Assembly (NCBI GenBank): GCA_963739995.1
Contig: CAVUCH010000017.1
Span: 62,001-126,000 of the forward strand
From: CAVUCH01 sp963739995
Lineage (GTDB): Bacteria; Acidobacteriota; Vicinamibacteria; Vicinamibacterales; JAENWD01
Reading direction: 5' to 3'
DNA: 64,000 nucleotides
The notes under the pieces are model-generated. The model was given only the letters and a program-made list of their open reading frames with translations, had not been told where the DNA came from and searched no databases. The position numbers were made by a program, and so were the translations under genes. Positions 49,762 to 57,778 of this stretch are shown in pieces (positions within the stretch are counted from its first letter, which is position 1; every line of letters begins with the position of its first letter).

Positions 49762-50604
49762 TCAGAGCGTCCGCTTTCGAGCACGGTCGGCCGTGTAGCG
49801 TGCGATCGTCGTGAGCATCTCCGCGTGCACGTGCCCGTTCGAGGCGACCAACTGACCGGATCGGAGCACGAACGGGCCGCCTTCGGGATCCGACAGGCGG
49901 CCGCCTGCCTCTTCGACGAGCAGCGCGCCTGCCGCGATGTCCCATGGACCGAGCCCGCGCTCCCAGAACCCTTCCATCCGCCCGGCCGCCACGTAGCACA
50001 TGTCGAGTGCCGCCGAGCCGAGCCGACGCACCGCCCGTGAGGCGGAGATGAACGCCCCGAATAGCCCGAGCATCTCCTCGGCGTCTTCGTGCACGGTATA
50101 CGGGAATCCGGTGACGAGCAGGGAATCGACGAGCCGATCATTCGTCGACACCGTGAGGCGCTCCCCGTTCAGCCAGGCGCCGCTCCCGCGTTCAGCCGTG
50201 TACAGCTCGTCGCGGGTGGGGTCGTACACGGCAGCGACCGTCACCTCGCCGTCAATCTCGAGGGCCAGCGACGAACAGAAGATCGGGAGCCCGTGCGCAA
50301 AGTTGGTCGTGCCATCGAGGGGATCGAAAATCCAGAGGTGCCGCGCCGCGGGACGCGCGGTGACGGGCGCCCCGAACTCTTCGCCGAGCACGTCGTGATC
50401 CGGGTACCGCTCGGCCACCAGCTCGCGGAATGTGCGTTCGATGGCGAGGTCGACCTCCGTCACGAGATCGATGACGCCCTTCTTGCGCACGGTGAATCCG
50501 GCGCCGACCGCCTGGAGCTGCATCCGGCCGGCGCGGCGCACGGCCTCGATGGCGGTGGCAAGGAAGGGCGATGGTTCCGGCGCTGCTTCTCGGGTGTTCG
50601 ACAT
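49762..50604 (-). CDS. Inositol monophosphatase-family protein
   Basis: The 280-aa protein carries the FIG-superfamily motifs: GEE (74-76), the metal-binding signature DPLDGTT (94-100) and, near 222, WDIAAG. The family uses two or three Mg2+ ions to hydrolyse myo-inositol phosphate, fructose-1,6-bisphosphate or 3'-phosphoadenosine phosphates. Which of these applies cannot be told, although IMPase/SuhB is closest by the lengths of the segments between motifs. It lies 48 bp downstream of an RsbW-like gene on the same strand. Confidence 0.92.
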   Translation of the reverse strand: MSNTREAAPEPSPFLATAIEAVRRAGRMQLQAVGAGFTVRKKGVIDLVTEVDLAIERTFRELVAERYPDHDVLGEEFGAPVTARPAARHLWIFDPLDGTTNFAHGLPIFCSSLALEIDGEVTVAAVYDPTRDELYTAERGSGAWLNGERLTVSTNDRLVDSLLVTGFPYTVHEDAEEMLGLFGAFISASRAVRRLGSAALDMCYVAAGRMEGFWERGLGPWDIAAGALLVEEAGGRLSDPEGGPFVLRSGQLVASNGHVHAEMLTTIARYTADRARKRTL

Positions 50605-50652
50605 GGTGGGAGCCGTGACGTCGAGGTGCGGCGGGGACGAGCAGCGAGGCGG

Positions 50653-51099
50653 CTATGCTTCCGCTCGGGCGAGCTTCTTCACCATGCGGACTTCCATCCC
50701 GCCCTCCGGGATGCGCCGCAGCGATACATCATCCATGAAGTTGCGCATCAGGAAGATGCCGCGCCCGCTCGATTTCAGCACGTTCTCGGGCGCGAGCGGG
50801 TCCGCGATGCTCTCCGGATCGAATCCCTCGCCTTCATCGCGGACCGCAATCACCAGCTCGCCGGTCTCGGGGCTGCCGGAGGATGCGAACTCCACGTGCA
50901 CCATCTTCCGCTCGTCGCTCCCGTTGCCGTGCTTGATCGCGTTGATCACCGATTCGCGGACCGCAACGCCCACCCAATGCATCGAGTCCTCGTCGAACCC
51001 GATCTTCCTGCACAGGTGATCGCTGACCAACTGGACGAAATCCAGCATGTCGAATGCACTGCAGAACTCGAGCCGGACGACCGTGCCGTTGGTAGTCAT
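50653..51099 (-). CDS. RsbW-like anti-sigma/serine-protein kinase
   Basis: This 148-aa GHKL ATPase has the N-box RESVINAIKHGN (48-59), the G1 box RDEGEGFDP (87-95) and the G2-like loop SSGRGIFLMRN (109-119). RsbW/SpoIIAB proteins bind and inhibit a sigma factor and phosphorylate an STAS anti-anti-sigma factor. Neither an STAS gene nor a sigma gene is adjacent, so it may act in trans, or as a module of a PP2C-type switch elsewhere. A putative promoter lies at 51142-51170. It is followed by the IMPase gene, with which it probably shares a transcript. Confidence 0.9.
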   Translation of the reverse strand: MTTNGTVVRLEFCSAFDMLDFVQLVSDHLCRKIGFDEDSMHWVGVAVRESVINAIKHGNGSDERKMVHVEFASSGSPETGELVIAVRDEGEGFDPESIADPLAPENVLKSSGRGIFLMRNFMDDVSLRRIPEGGMEVRMVKKLARAEA

Positions 51100-51141
51100 G
51101 CTGTGACGGGAGCCCTCATCCCGCAGCTGGGCTGACGCGTG

Positions 51142-51170
51142 TAAGTACCATAAGGCCGATCAACGGTCAA
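51142..51170 (-). promoter_or_regulatory. Possible extended -10 promoter for the rsbW-like gene
   Basis: Reading the minus strand: -35 TTGACC (51170-51165), 17-bp spacer ending in TGG, -10 TACTTA (51147-51142). The -10 is weak, but the TGn extension may compensate. The start codon is 42 nt downstream. Confidence 0.35.
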
Positions 51171-51241
51171 GACAGCGCCTGCATTCCACGGAGGCACAAA
51201 ACGGCCGCCGCCGCTCCCGCACGTCACCGGAACCTGCATGA

Positions 51242-51247
51242 TATATT
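51242..51247 (+). promoter_or_regulatory. -10 element TATATT, leaderless aroA start
   Basis: TATATT ends 6 nt before the GTG at 51254. No Shine-Dalgarno or clear -35 is present. This fits the leaderless pattern seen at 10686, 14646 and 62118. Confidence 0.45.
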
Positions 51248-51253
51248 CCCCCG

Positions 51254-52570
51254 GTGCCCGCAGTGACAGATGCGTCCGTGCGGCCGGCCCGGCGCATCGC
51301 GGGCCGGGTTCGGGTGCCGGGCGATAAGTCGATCTCCCACCGGTACGCCCTGTTCGCGGCCCTCGCAGAGGGGCGATCGATCATTCACGGCTACTCGCCC
51401 GGCGCGGACTGCGCCGCGACGCTTTCGTGCCTTGCCGGCCTCGGCGTTGCCATCGAACGCCAGCCGGCTCCGGCCGAGAGCGGCGTGCCCATATTAGCGA
51501 TCATCGGCCGTGGTCTCCGGGGGCTGCACGCGCCGGCGGCGCCGCTCGACGCCGGGAACTCCGGGACGACGCTCCGGCTCCTCTCCGGCATCCTTGCCGC
51601 CCACCCGTTCACGGCAACGATCACCGGGGACGACTCCCTGCGGAACCGGCCAATGCGCCGGGTGATCGAGCCCCTCAGCCGGATGGGCGCTCGCATTGCC
51701 GCCGAGAACGAGCGGGCACCGCTGACCATCACGGGAGGGCGCCTGCGACCGATCGACTACACGCCCCCCATCCCCAGCGCCCAGGTCAAGAGCGCCACAC
51801 TGCTGGCTGGTTTGCAGACGGATGGCACCACCACGGTACGGGAGCTGGTCGCGACACGCGATCATACGGAGCATGGGCTGCGCGCGTTCGGCGCCGAGGT
51901 CCGCAGCTTCGACGGCGGCGTATCTCTCGAGGGGAACCAGCAACTGCGGGCCATCGAAGCCACCGTTCCCGGCGACCTGTCCTCGGCAACGTTCTGGGCG
52001 GTCGCAGCCGCATCGCTGCCCGGCTCCGATCTCGAGCTGCCAGACGTCGGCCTGAACCCCACCCGCACCGCATTGTTCGACCTGCTGGTGCACGCGGGTG
52101 CACGGGTGGAGCGCAGCAACGCCTGCGTGGAGCACGGCGAACCGCGCGGGACCGTGCGGGTTCGCGCCGGCAGCCTGGGGCCGCTGGTCATCGGTCCCGA
52201 CGAGGTGCCCGGTTTGATCGACGAACTGCCGGCGCTGGCCGCCATGGCCACGCACGGGGGCGACCTTCTCGTGACCGGCGCCTCCGAGCTGCGCGTCAAG
52301 GAGAGCGACCGCATATCGGCCCTGGCTGCGGGACTGCGTGCGCTCGGAGGCGACATCGACGAGTTTCCGGACGGCTTCCACGTGCGCGGCGGCCGGCAGC
52401 TCACCGGCGGCACCGCTCATGCCGCCAGCGACCATCGCCTGGCGATGGCATTCGCGATCGCGGCGCTCGGCGCCGAGCGGCCATCGCTCATCACGGGGGC
52501 GGATGCGGTCGACGTCTCGTACCCGGGTTTTTTCGACACGCTGGCGGCGCTGAGCGGTGACGGTCGATAA
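51254..52570 (+). CDS. aroA: 3-phosphoshikimate 1-carboxyvinyltransferase (EPSP synthase)
   Basis: The 438-aa length is standard. Motifs visible: GDKSISHRYALFAAL for phosphate binding, LDAGNSGTTLRLLSG for PEP and shikimate-3-phosphate binding, RPMRRVIEPL, KESDRISALAAG and SDHRLAMAFAIAAL at the C-terminus. It transfers enolpyruvyl from PEP to shikimate-3-phosphate in chorismate synthesis. The first domain lacks the Gly-to-Ala change that marks some tolerant forms, as far as can be read by eye. It starts at GTG beside a -10 and overlaps aroK by 14 bp, so the two shikimate-pathway genes are coupled. Confidence 0.97.
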   Translation: MPAVTDASVRPARRIAGRVRVPGDKSISHRYALFAALAEGRSIIHGYSPGADCAATLSCLAGLGVAIERQPAPAESGVPILAIIGRGLRGLHAPAAPLDAGNSGTTLRLLSGILAAHPFTATITGDDSLRNRPMRRVIEPLSRMGARIAAENERAPLTITGGRLRPIDYTPPIPSAQVKSATLLAGLQTDGTTTVRELVATRDHTEHGLRAFGAEVRSFDGGVSLEGNQQLRAIEATVPGDLSSATFWAVAAASLPGSDLELPDVGLNPTRTALFDLLVHAGARVERSNACVEHGEPRGTVRVRAGSLGPLVIGPDEVPGLIDELPALAAMATHGGDLLVTGASELRVKESDRISALAAGLRALGGDIDEFPDGFHVRGGRQLTGGTAHAASDHRLAMAFAIAALGAERPSLITGADAVDVSYPGFFDTLAALSGDGR

Positions 52571-53057
52571 GGTGTACCTGGTCGGGTTCATGGCTGCCGG
52601 GAAGACCACGGTGGCGCGGGCACTCGGCAAACGGCTGGACTGGCGGGTCGAGGACGTTGACGAGCGCATCGAGGCGCGCGAAGGGCGTCCGATCGCGTCC
52701 ATCTTCGCGCGTGAAGGCGAGACCTATTTCCGGGCGGTCGAACGCGCCGTCCTCCTGGACCTCGTGCCGCTGCGTCACACCGTGGTCGCCACCGGCGGAG
52801 GCACGTTCGTGGCACCCGAGAACCGTGCGGCCGTCAACCGCGACGGGCTCTCGGTATGGCTCGATGTACCGCTCGCGGAGGTGATCGACCGCCTGCCCGC
52901 GGATGGACGCCGGCCGCTGGCGGCCGACCGGGAGCAGCTCGAGCGGCTCTACGCCGCCCGCCGCCTGGCGTATCAACAGGCGCACCTGCGGCTGGACGCC
53001 TCGGGAGCCCGGGTCGGCGACCTCGTCGAGCAGGTCGTCGCCGCATTGGACGTGTGA
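52557..53057 (+). CDS. aroK: Shikimate kinase
   Basis: The 166-aa enzyme has Walker A GFMAAGKTT (10-18), the shikimate-binding acidic pair in VEDVDERIE, the GEtYFRAVE motif with the conserved Arg, TGGGTF for the shikimate pocket, and the lid Arg in RRPLAA. It phosphorylates shikimate at the 3-hydroxyl with ATP. The GTG at 52557 lies inside the end of aroA (14-bp overlap). Gene order here is aroA then aroK, then a phosphoesterase gene 1 bp later. All catalytic residues are intact. Confidence 0.96.
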   Translation: MTVDKVYLVGFMAAGKTTVARALGKRLDWRVEDVDERIEAREGRPIASIFAREGETYFRAVERAVLLDLVPLRHTVVATGGGTFVAPENRAAVNRDGLSVWLDVPLAEVIDRLPADGRRPLAADREQLERLYAARRLAYQQAHLRLDASGARVGDLVEQVVAALDV

Positions 53058-53058
53058 C

Positions 53059-53802
53059 ATGCGATACCTGATCCTGAGCGACATCCATGGCAACCTCGAG
53101 GCGCTCGACGCAGTGCTCGCTGCGGTCGATCCCGTAACCTACGACGCGACGCTCGTCCTCGGCGATCTCGTCGGCTATGGCGCCGATCCGAACGCCGTGA
53201 TCGACCGGGTGCGGAGCCTCTCGCCGCACGCCACGATCCGCGGCAATCACGACAAGGTCGCGGCGGGCGTGGAAGACGCCGAAGGGTTCAATACGATTGC
53301 GCGCAGTGCCGTCAGCTGGACGATGCTGGAGCTTTCGCCCGAGAACACCGCCTATCTGGCCGCGCTGCAGCAGGGCCCGCAGGTGATCGACGAGATGATT
53401 GAGATCTGCCACGGGACACCGTACGACGAGGACGCGTACGTGTTCGATGAGCTCGATGCCCTCCGCGCACTGGAATCGGCCACCCGGCCCGTCTGCCTGT
53501 TCGGACACACGCACATCCCCGTCGTGTTCACCCGCTCCGGGCAGGGGCTCGAAGTCGAGACGCCCGACGGGGAGCCGCTGTGGCCGGTTCCGATCTCAGA
53601 CGATCGCCGCTACTTGATCAATCCGGGCTCGGTGGGACAGCCGCGTGACGGCGACCCGCGCGCAGCTTTTGCCATTGCGGACACGACCGCGCGCCGCGTG
53701 GAGCTTCGCCGGACCGAGTATCCGGTCAAAACCACACAGCAGAAGGTCATACGAGCGGGACTGCCTGACGTCCTGGCGCGGCGCCTGGCCCTGGGTAGGT
53801 AG
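53059..53802 (+). CDS. Calcineurin-like metallophosphoesterase (YfcE/Ser-Thr phosphatase-like)
   Basis: The 247-aa protein has the full set of di-metal ligands: SDIHGNLEAL, GDLVGYGADP, RGNHD, ICHGTPY and FGHTHIP. The last block LINPGSVGQPRDGDPRAAFAI is the C-terminal signature of prokaryotic YfcE-like phosphodiesterases. The substrate is unknown; family members act on nucleotides or on bis(5'-nucleosyl) tetraphosphate. The ATG at 53059 lies 1 bp after the aroK stop, so it is cotranscribed. It converges with the ccm operon. Confidence 0.93.
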   Translation: MRYLILSDIHGNLEALDAVLAAVDPVTYDATLVLGDLVGYGADPNAVIDRVRSLSPHATIRGNHDKVAAGVEDAEGFNTIARSAVSWTMLELSPENTAYLAALQQGPQVIDEMIEICHGTPYDEDAYVFDELDALRALESATRPVCLFGHTHIPVVFTRSGQGLEVETPDGEPLWPVPISDDRRYLINPGSVGQPRDGDPRAAFAIADTTARRVELRRTEYPVKTTQQKVIRAGLPDVLARRLALGR

Positions 53803-53817
53803 CTTGCTGACGCCGTT

Positions 53818-53973
53818 CTACGAGGACCCGGGCGTCCGCCGGTTCTCGCGGCGCCGCAGCTCCGCCGCAAACGCGTCGCGCGCCGCCCGCGAGCCCAGGA
53901 TCCAGCCAATCACGATGCCCACGAGCAGCACCGCCGGGATGAAGATGAAGTGGCCCGCGCCCATGCCTTCCAT
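53818..53973 (-). CDS. Small single-span membrane protein at the end of the ccm operon
   Basis: This 51-aa protein (MEGMGAGHFIFIPAVLLVGIV...) has one membrane helix and a charged C-terminal tail (AAELRRRENRRTPGSS). Like CcmD it is a small single-span protein with a basic cytoplasmic tail. It starts 14 nt after the ccmD-like stop on the same strand. It is too small for family assignment. It may be a second CcmD-like adapter or an unrelated envelope protein. Confidence 0.6.
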   Translation of the reverse strand: MEGMGAGHFIFIPAVLLVGIVIGWILGSRAARDAFAAELRRRENRRTPGSS

Positions 53974-53987
53974 ACCGTAGCCGTTCC

Positions 53988-54299
53988 CTATTGGCGCGTG
54001 TCGACCATCCGGCGCAACGCGCCGAGCTCGCGATCGACGGACGCCAACCGGCGCGAGATGCTCCACACATACACGAGCACCCCTACCCAGATCAGCGCAT
54101 AGGCCCCGAGCACGAGGGGGGCCGCCGGCAGCTGCTCCGCGGCGGGAAGGTCCTTCACCGGCACGTACCCTTCACGCGCCGCCTCCGTCTGCGTCCCCGG
54201 CTGCTGCCCGGAGCCTGCCAACACCGTCCCGGCAGACGCGAGCAGCCCGACCAGCGCGAGTGACATCACGTACCAGCCCACGCCGTTTCTCGTCTTCAT
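53988..54299 (-). CDS. ccmD: CcmD-like heme exporter protein
   Basis: The 103-aa protein has an N-terminal hydrophobic segment (signal-like), then LVLGAYALIWVGVLVYVWSI, a single membrane helix with the charged tail RRLASVDRELGALRRM. That last part matches CcmD, which links CcmABC to CcmE and helps release holo-CcmE. The N-terminal extension (residues 1-60) is not present in textbook CcmD. The start ATG overlaps the ccmC stop (TGATG), which fixes it in the operon. Family assignment rests on short similarity plus position. Confidence 0.75.
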   Translation of the reverse strand: MKTRNGVGWYVMSLALVGLLASAGTVLAGSGQQPGTQTEAAREGYVPVKDLPAAEQLPAAPLVLGAYALIWVGVLVYVWSISRRLASVDRELGALRRMVDTRQ

Positions 54300-54970
54300 C
54301 ACGACAGCTCCGATTGATCGTCGAGCTCCAGATACAGCCGCTCGACCTCCGCCTGCTGCGTCGCGAGCCGGACACGCAGGGCCAGCAGCACTCCATACAA
54401 GACGGCGAACGCCGCCACGCAGAACCAGAAGACCTCCCGCATCCCCGGCTGCAGGGTGGGAACGACGCTCGTCTTCGGGTGGAGCGTGCGCCAGACGTTC
54501 ACCGAAACGTAGACAAACGGCACGTTGGCCATACCGAACAGCGCGACCGCGGCGCTCAGCTTGTCCGAGCCGGGACCGCCGTAGCGGCGCACGAGGAGAT
54601 ACGCCACGAAGATCATCCACAGCAGCAGCGATGATGTCAGGCGCGCATCCCACTGCCACCAGACCCCCCACGCCTTCCGCGCCCACATCGGTCCCGTGAT
54701 CAGGACCAGCGACCCGAACAGCACGGTGATCTCGGCCGCAGCGAGCGACACCCGATCCGCGGCGGCGCGCCTGTTGAAGATGAAGATGCCGGCAGCGATG
54801 CCTGAGACGAAAGCCGACAGGAACATCATCATGCCGAGCGGCGCGTGGTAGTAAAAGATCTTCTGCACGAGCCCCATGGTCGACTCGTACGGCGCGCGCA
54901 CGATGAGGATCGGCGCCACGGCAAACATCACGGCAGCCACGGTCAGCCAGACTACGAAAGACTTGCGCAT
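54299..54970 (-). CDS. ccmC: Heme exporter CcmC
   Basis: The 223-aa membrane protein has the tryptophan-rich WWD motif as WGVWWQWDARL (101-111). Conserved heme-ligand histidines are H42 (FYYHAPLG) and H164 (RTLHP). About six membrane segments are visible. CcmC binds heme at the periplasmic WWD loop and loads it onto CcmE. It starts 95 bp after the ccmB stop; this gap contains a stable hairpin at 55046-55075. Its stop overlaps ccmD. Confidence 0.95.
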   Translation of the reverse strand: MRKSFVVWLTVAAVMFAVAPILIVRAPYESTMGLVQKIFYYHAPLGMMMFLSAFVSGIAAGIFIFNRRAAADRVSLAAAEITVLFGSLVLITGPMWARKAWGVWWQWDARLTSSLLLWMIFVAYLLVRRYGGPGSDKLSAAVALFGMANVPFVYVSVNVWRTLHPKTSVVPTLQPGMREVFWFCVAAFAVLYGVLLALRVRLATQQAEVERLYLELDDQSELS

Positions 54971-55045
54971 CACCTGTCTCGTTATGCTTCCGCTGTCAAT
55001 TCGCGGATTGCGGATCTCACGGCTCACCTGCCACACGCCGCGTGC

Positions 55046-55075
55046 GACGGAGATCCGTCCCGGGATCACTCCGTC
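55046..55075 (-). other. Intra-operon hairpin between ccmB and ccmC
   Basis: GACGGAG (55046-55052) pairs with CTCCGTC (55069-55075) and ATCC (55053-55056) with GGAT (55063-55066), an 11-bp stem with a 2-nt bulge and a 6-nt loop. It covers the ccmB stop codon. There is no T-tract; RNA stabilisation or partial attenuation is possible. Confidence 0.5.
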
Positions 55076-55749
55076 ATGAGCGGCTCGAACGTCCAGAGTG
55101 ACAGCACGATGAACACGACGTCGAAGAAGAGCAGCAGCCCGATCCAGAACTGGGCCATGGCCACGTCCGGGGGATCGCCCAGCAGTGCCGCCGTGCCACG
55201 AACGCCGCCAATGATCACCGGAATCGTGATGGGATACAACAGCACCGGGAGCAGCACGTCGCGGCTGCGGGCGCGCACCAGCATGGCCGCGAACAGCGTC
55301 CCGACCGCCGCAAACCCCAGCGTGCCGGTGAGCAGAATCGCGCCGAGCAGCATCGGCGCGGCGAACAGTCCCGCCTGGAACAGCAGCGCCACGAGCGGCA
55401 CCAGGAGCGCCTCGGTCGCGAAAATCATCGCGACTATCGCCAGCAGCTTCCCCACGTAGATGGCCGGCCGGTCCGCCGGCGCGAGCATCAGGGCGCGCAG
55501 CGTGTCGGTGTAGCGCTCCCGCTCGAACGTGCGCCCGAGAGCGAGCGTTCCGGAAAAGGCGATCGCGATCCAGAGGATCCCTGCGGCGGCATCGACGACC
55601 GTCCGCCCGTCCTTCACGAGCGCGAAGGCGAACACCAGCACGCAGGAGATCGCGAAGAACACCGTCATGGAGACAATCTCCCGGCTCCGGATCTCGACGG
55701 TGAGGTCTTTCTGCATCACGAGCCACGCGATGCGAACGAACTGGCCCAT
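55066..55749 (-). CDS. ccmB: Heme exporter CcmB
   Basis: The 227-aa protein has six membrane segments and the CcmB signature near the N-terminus (AWLVMQKDLTVEIRSREIVSMTVFFA), plus FERERYTDTLRALMLAPADR. Together with CcmA it forms the ABC transporter that releases holo-CcmE from CcmC. The start overlaps the ccmA stop (TAATG). Length and segment order fit the family. Confidence 0.95.
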   Translation of the reverse strand: MGQFVRIAWLVMQKDLTVEIRSREIVSMTVFFAISCVLVFAFALVKDGRTVVDAAAGILWIAIAFSGTLALGRTFERERYTDTLRALMLAPADRPAIYVGKLLAIVAMIFATEALLVPLVALLFQAGLFAAPMLLGAILLTGTLGFAAVGTLFAAMLVRARSRDVLLPVLLYPITIPVIIGGVRGTAALLGDPPDVAMAQFWIGLLLFFDVVFIVLSLWTFEPLMTE

Positions 55750-56468
55750 TACGACGCCACGGCTGGTGGACGCACGGCCGCCTCATAACGCGCGCGCACG
55801 GCCAGTCCGTCGTCGTAGAGCGCCGCCACCCGTCCTTCCTTGAGAATCGCCGAGCGCGTGAGCAGCCCTTCGGCCAGATCCAGGTCGTGGGTCGCGAGGA
55901 CGATCATCCGGCCACCGGCGGCAAGGGCGCGCAACCGGGCGACGAGGGCGGCGGCCGAGGCCTGGTCGAGGCCGGTGAACGGTTCGTCGAGCAGCAGCAG
56001 CCGCGGACCGTGCAGGAGGGCACGCTCGAGAGCGAGTCGCTGCCGCATCCCGCGAGAGAACCCTGACACGGGATCGTCCGCCCGGTCGACGAGTGCCGCC
56101 TGCCCCAGCGCGTGGCGGATGCGCGCACCGACATCAGGCAGCCCGTACAGTCGCGCGAAGAACCGCAGGTTCTCCGCAGCCGTCAGCTCCGGATACAACT
56201 GCAGTTCGTGCCCGAGCAGCCCCAGGCGTGCACGAATCCCTGCGCCGCCCCCCTGCACGGAGCGATCGCCGTATCGCACGTCGCCGGAGCTCGGACGCAG
56301 CAGCGTGGCGAGAATGGCGAGAAGCGTGGACTTGCCTGCGCCGTTGGGTCCGAGCAGCCCGAAGATGTCGCCGGCGGCGCAGGAGAAAGAGACGCGCGAG
56401 AGCGCGCGGCGGCGGCCGAAGTGTCGGGAGACGTCTGACAGGGTCAGCCGGTCGAAGTCGTCGTTCAC
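55749..56468 (-). CDS. ccmA: Heme exporter ATPase CcmA
   Basis: The 239-aa ABC ATPase has Walker A GPNGAGKST (40-48), signature SGFSRGM (135-141), Walker B LLLLDEP (157-163) and the switch His in THDLD. Its ATPase activity drives release of heme-loaded CcmE. The GTG start at 56468 overlaps the upstream gene stop (GTGA). It is slightly longer than typical CcmA, with a short C-terminal tail. The signature motif is SGFSRGM rather than LSSGQ, as is common in this family. Confidence 0.95.
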   Translation of the reverse strand: MNDDFDRLTLSDVSRHFGRRRALSRVSFSCAAGDIFGLLGPNGAGKSTLLAILATLLRPSSGDVRYGDRSVQGGGAGIRARLGLLGHELQLYPELTAAENLRFFARLYGLPDVGARIRHALGQAALVDRADDPVSGFSRGMRQRLALERALLHGPRLLLLDEPFTGLDQASAAALVARLRALAAGGRMIVLATHDLDLAEGLLTRSAILKEGRVAALYDDGLAVRARYEAAVRPPAVAS

Positions 56469-57778
56469 GCGGCGACGCCCTGCCCGCCGGGCCCGGTGGT
56501 GCCCTCCAGATCGAGCTCGCCATAGACGCGTTCGAGCTGTGCCACGAGGACGGCACGCCGGACCGTGTAGTGCGCCTCGTCGATGCGCCCGGCCCGGTGC
56601 TCCGCATCGAGAGCGGCGAGGGACGCGAGTCCTTTCTCGCGTCGCTCGTGCAGGGCACGCCGCCGCGCCCCCGCGGCTTCGAACTGGCCGGGGAACACCA
56701 GGAGCCACAGCGCCACGCCAACGATGGCCGCCGCGAGCGCCACTGCCACATAGACGGGCGTGAGGCTCTTGTACGGCAGTCCCTCGAGCTGCAGGACGAG
56801 CGGTGCGCCCGCCGCGAGCCGCGGGCCCATGCCCATGATGAACACCGACGTATCCAGGGGCCTCTCCTGCACCCGCTGCACCTGCGGGGAGCTCACGGTC
56901 ATGCCGCCGATTTTCTGCACGGCCATCGACACCACGTCCATCGGGAGCGGAAACGTCGACGTGATCGTGGCGGCGCTCCCGAGCGAGTCGAGGCGAAACG
57001 CAATCTGCAGGGGTGTCACACCCGGCGCAAACGGTCCCGTGACCGTCACACGGGTGCCCTTGCCGCTGGCGTTCTTCGTCGAGCCCTCGAGCACAGTCGT
57101 CCCCTCCGCACCGGTCGGCATGTCGAAGATGAGGGCCGACGCCGGCGTGACCGCCGCGCTCGTTCGGTTGACGATCTCGAGCAGGTAGAACATCTGGAGG
57201 ACGTCGTCGGAGAACTCGGCCGCGATCCTCGAGTTCCCTCCTATCGAGAGCGAGGAGAGGCTGCCGGTCGGCTGCGGCACTGCGCCGGGGGCCGGGCCGT
57301 CCTGCGGTCCGGTGGCGCCTCCAGCCGACGAGTCGCCGGTTGCGGCGAGGATGGTCCGAACGCCGCCTTTGGCAGGCATGTCGAACGGCTGCGACTCGAT
57401 GCGCTCGCCGTCTACGAGCGCTACCGCGTGCACTTGCCGGCCGGTGGGGACGCCGGCGAATTGCGCCCGCCCATCGGCGCCGGTCGTCGCGCGCCGCACC
57501 GCTCCCGCACCGTGGAGTTCCACGGCGACGCCGGACAGGTTGTTCGTGATCTGGTCGCGGACGACACGCACCGTCACCGTTCCGTCCGGCAGGTCCGGCG
57601 TTGGCATCGATAGACCGGACATCGCGCGCACGTCAGGCATTTGCGCCCCCACGACCGCCGGCCACCAGGCGGAGACGAGGGCGATCGCGCACGTGATCGA
57701 GCGGGCGATTGGCAGGACCGCAGCACTGCGCCAGGTGCACGTCACGGGGGACGTGCTGCGAGACGAGGGCGTGGTCAT
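56465..57778 (-). CDS. Membrane-anchored protein with carboxypeptidase-regulatory-like domain, within the ccm operon
   Basis: The 437-aa product has a signal-like segment (ITCAIALVSAWWPAVVGAQ), then a beta-sandwich like carboxypeptidase-regulatory domains (about 65-135: TVTVRVVRDQITNNLSGVAVELHG, GADGRAQFAGVPTG). An extended beta-rich region (about 150-320) leads to one C-terminal membrane helix (VYVAVALAAAIVGVALWLLVF) and a charged cytosolic helical tail (about 375-437). I know no ccm component of this shape. It overlaps the zinc-ribbon gene (TGATG) and ccmA, so it is coupled to cytochrome c maturation. Confidence 0.72.
   Translation of the reverse strand: MTTPSSRSTSPVTCTWRSAAVLPIARSITCAIALVSAWWPAVVGAQMPDVRAMSGLSMPTPDLPDGTVTVRVVRDQITNNLSGVAVELHGAGAVRRATTGADGRAQFAGVPTGRQVHAVALVDGERIESQPFDMPAKGGVRTILAATGDSSAGGATGPQDGPAPGAVPQPTGSLSSLSIGGNSRIAAEFSDDVLQMFYLLEIVNRTSAAVTPASALIFDMPTGAEGTTVLEGSTKNASGKGTRVTVTGPFAPGVTPLQIAFRLDSLGSAATITSTFPLPMDVVSMAVQKIGGMTVSSPQVQRVQERPLDTSVFIMGMGPRLAAGAPLVLQLEGLPYKSLTPVYVAVALAAAIVGVALWLLVFPGQFEAAGARRRALHERREKGLASLAALDAEHRAGRIDEAHYTVRRAVLVAQLERVYGELDLEGTTGPGGQGVAA

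Noticed and set aside
54994..54999. A perfect minus-strand -35 (TTGACA) upstream of ccmC
   Set aside because: No -10 lies 16-18 bp away; the gene is better explained as part of the ccm operon.
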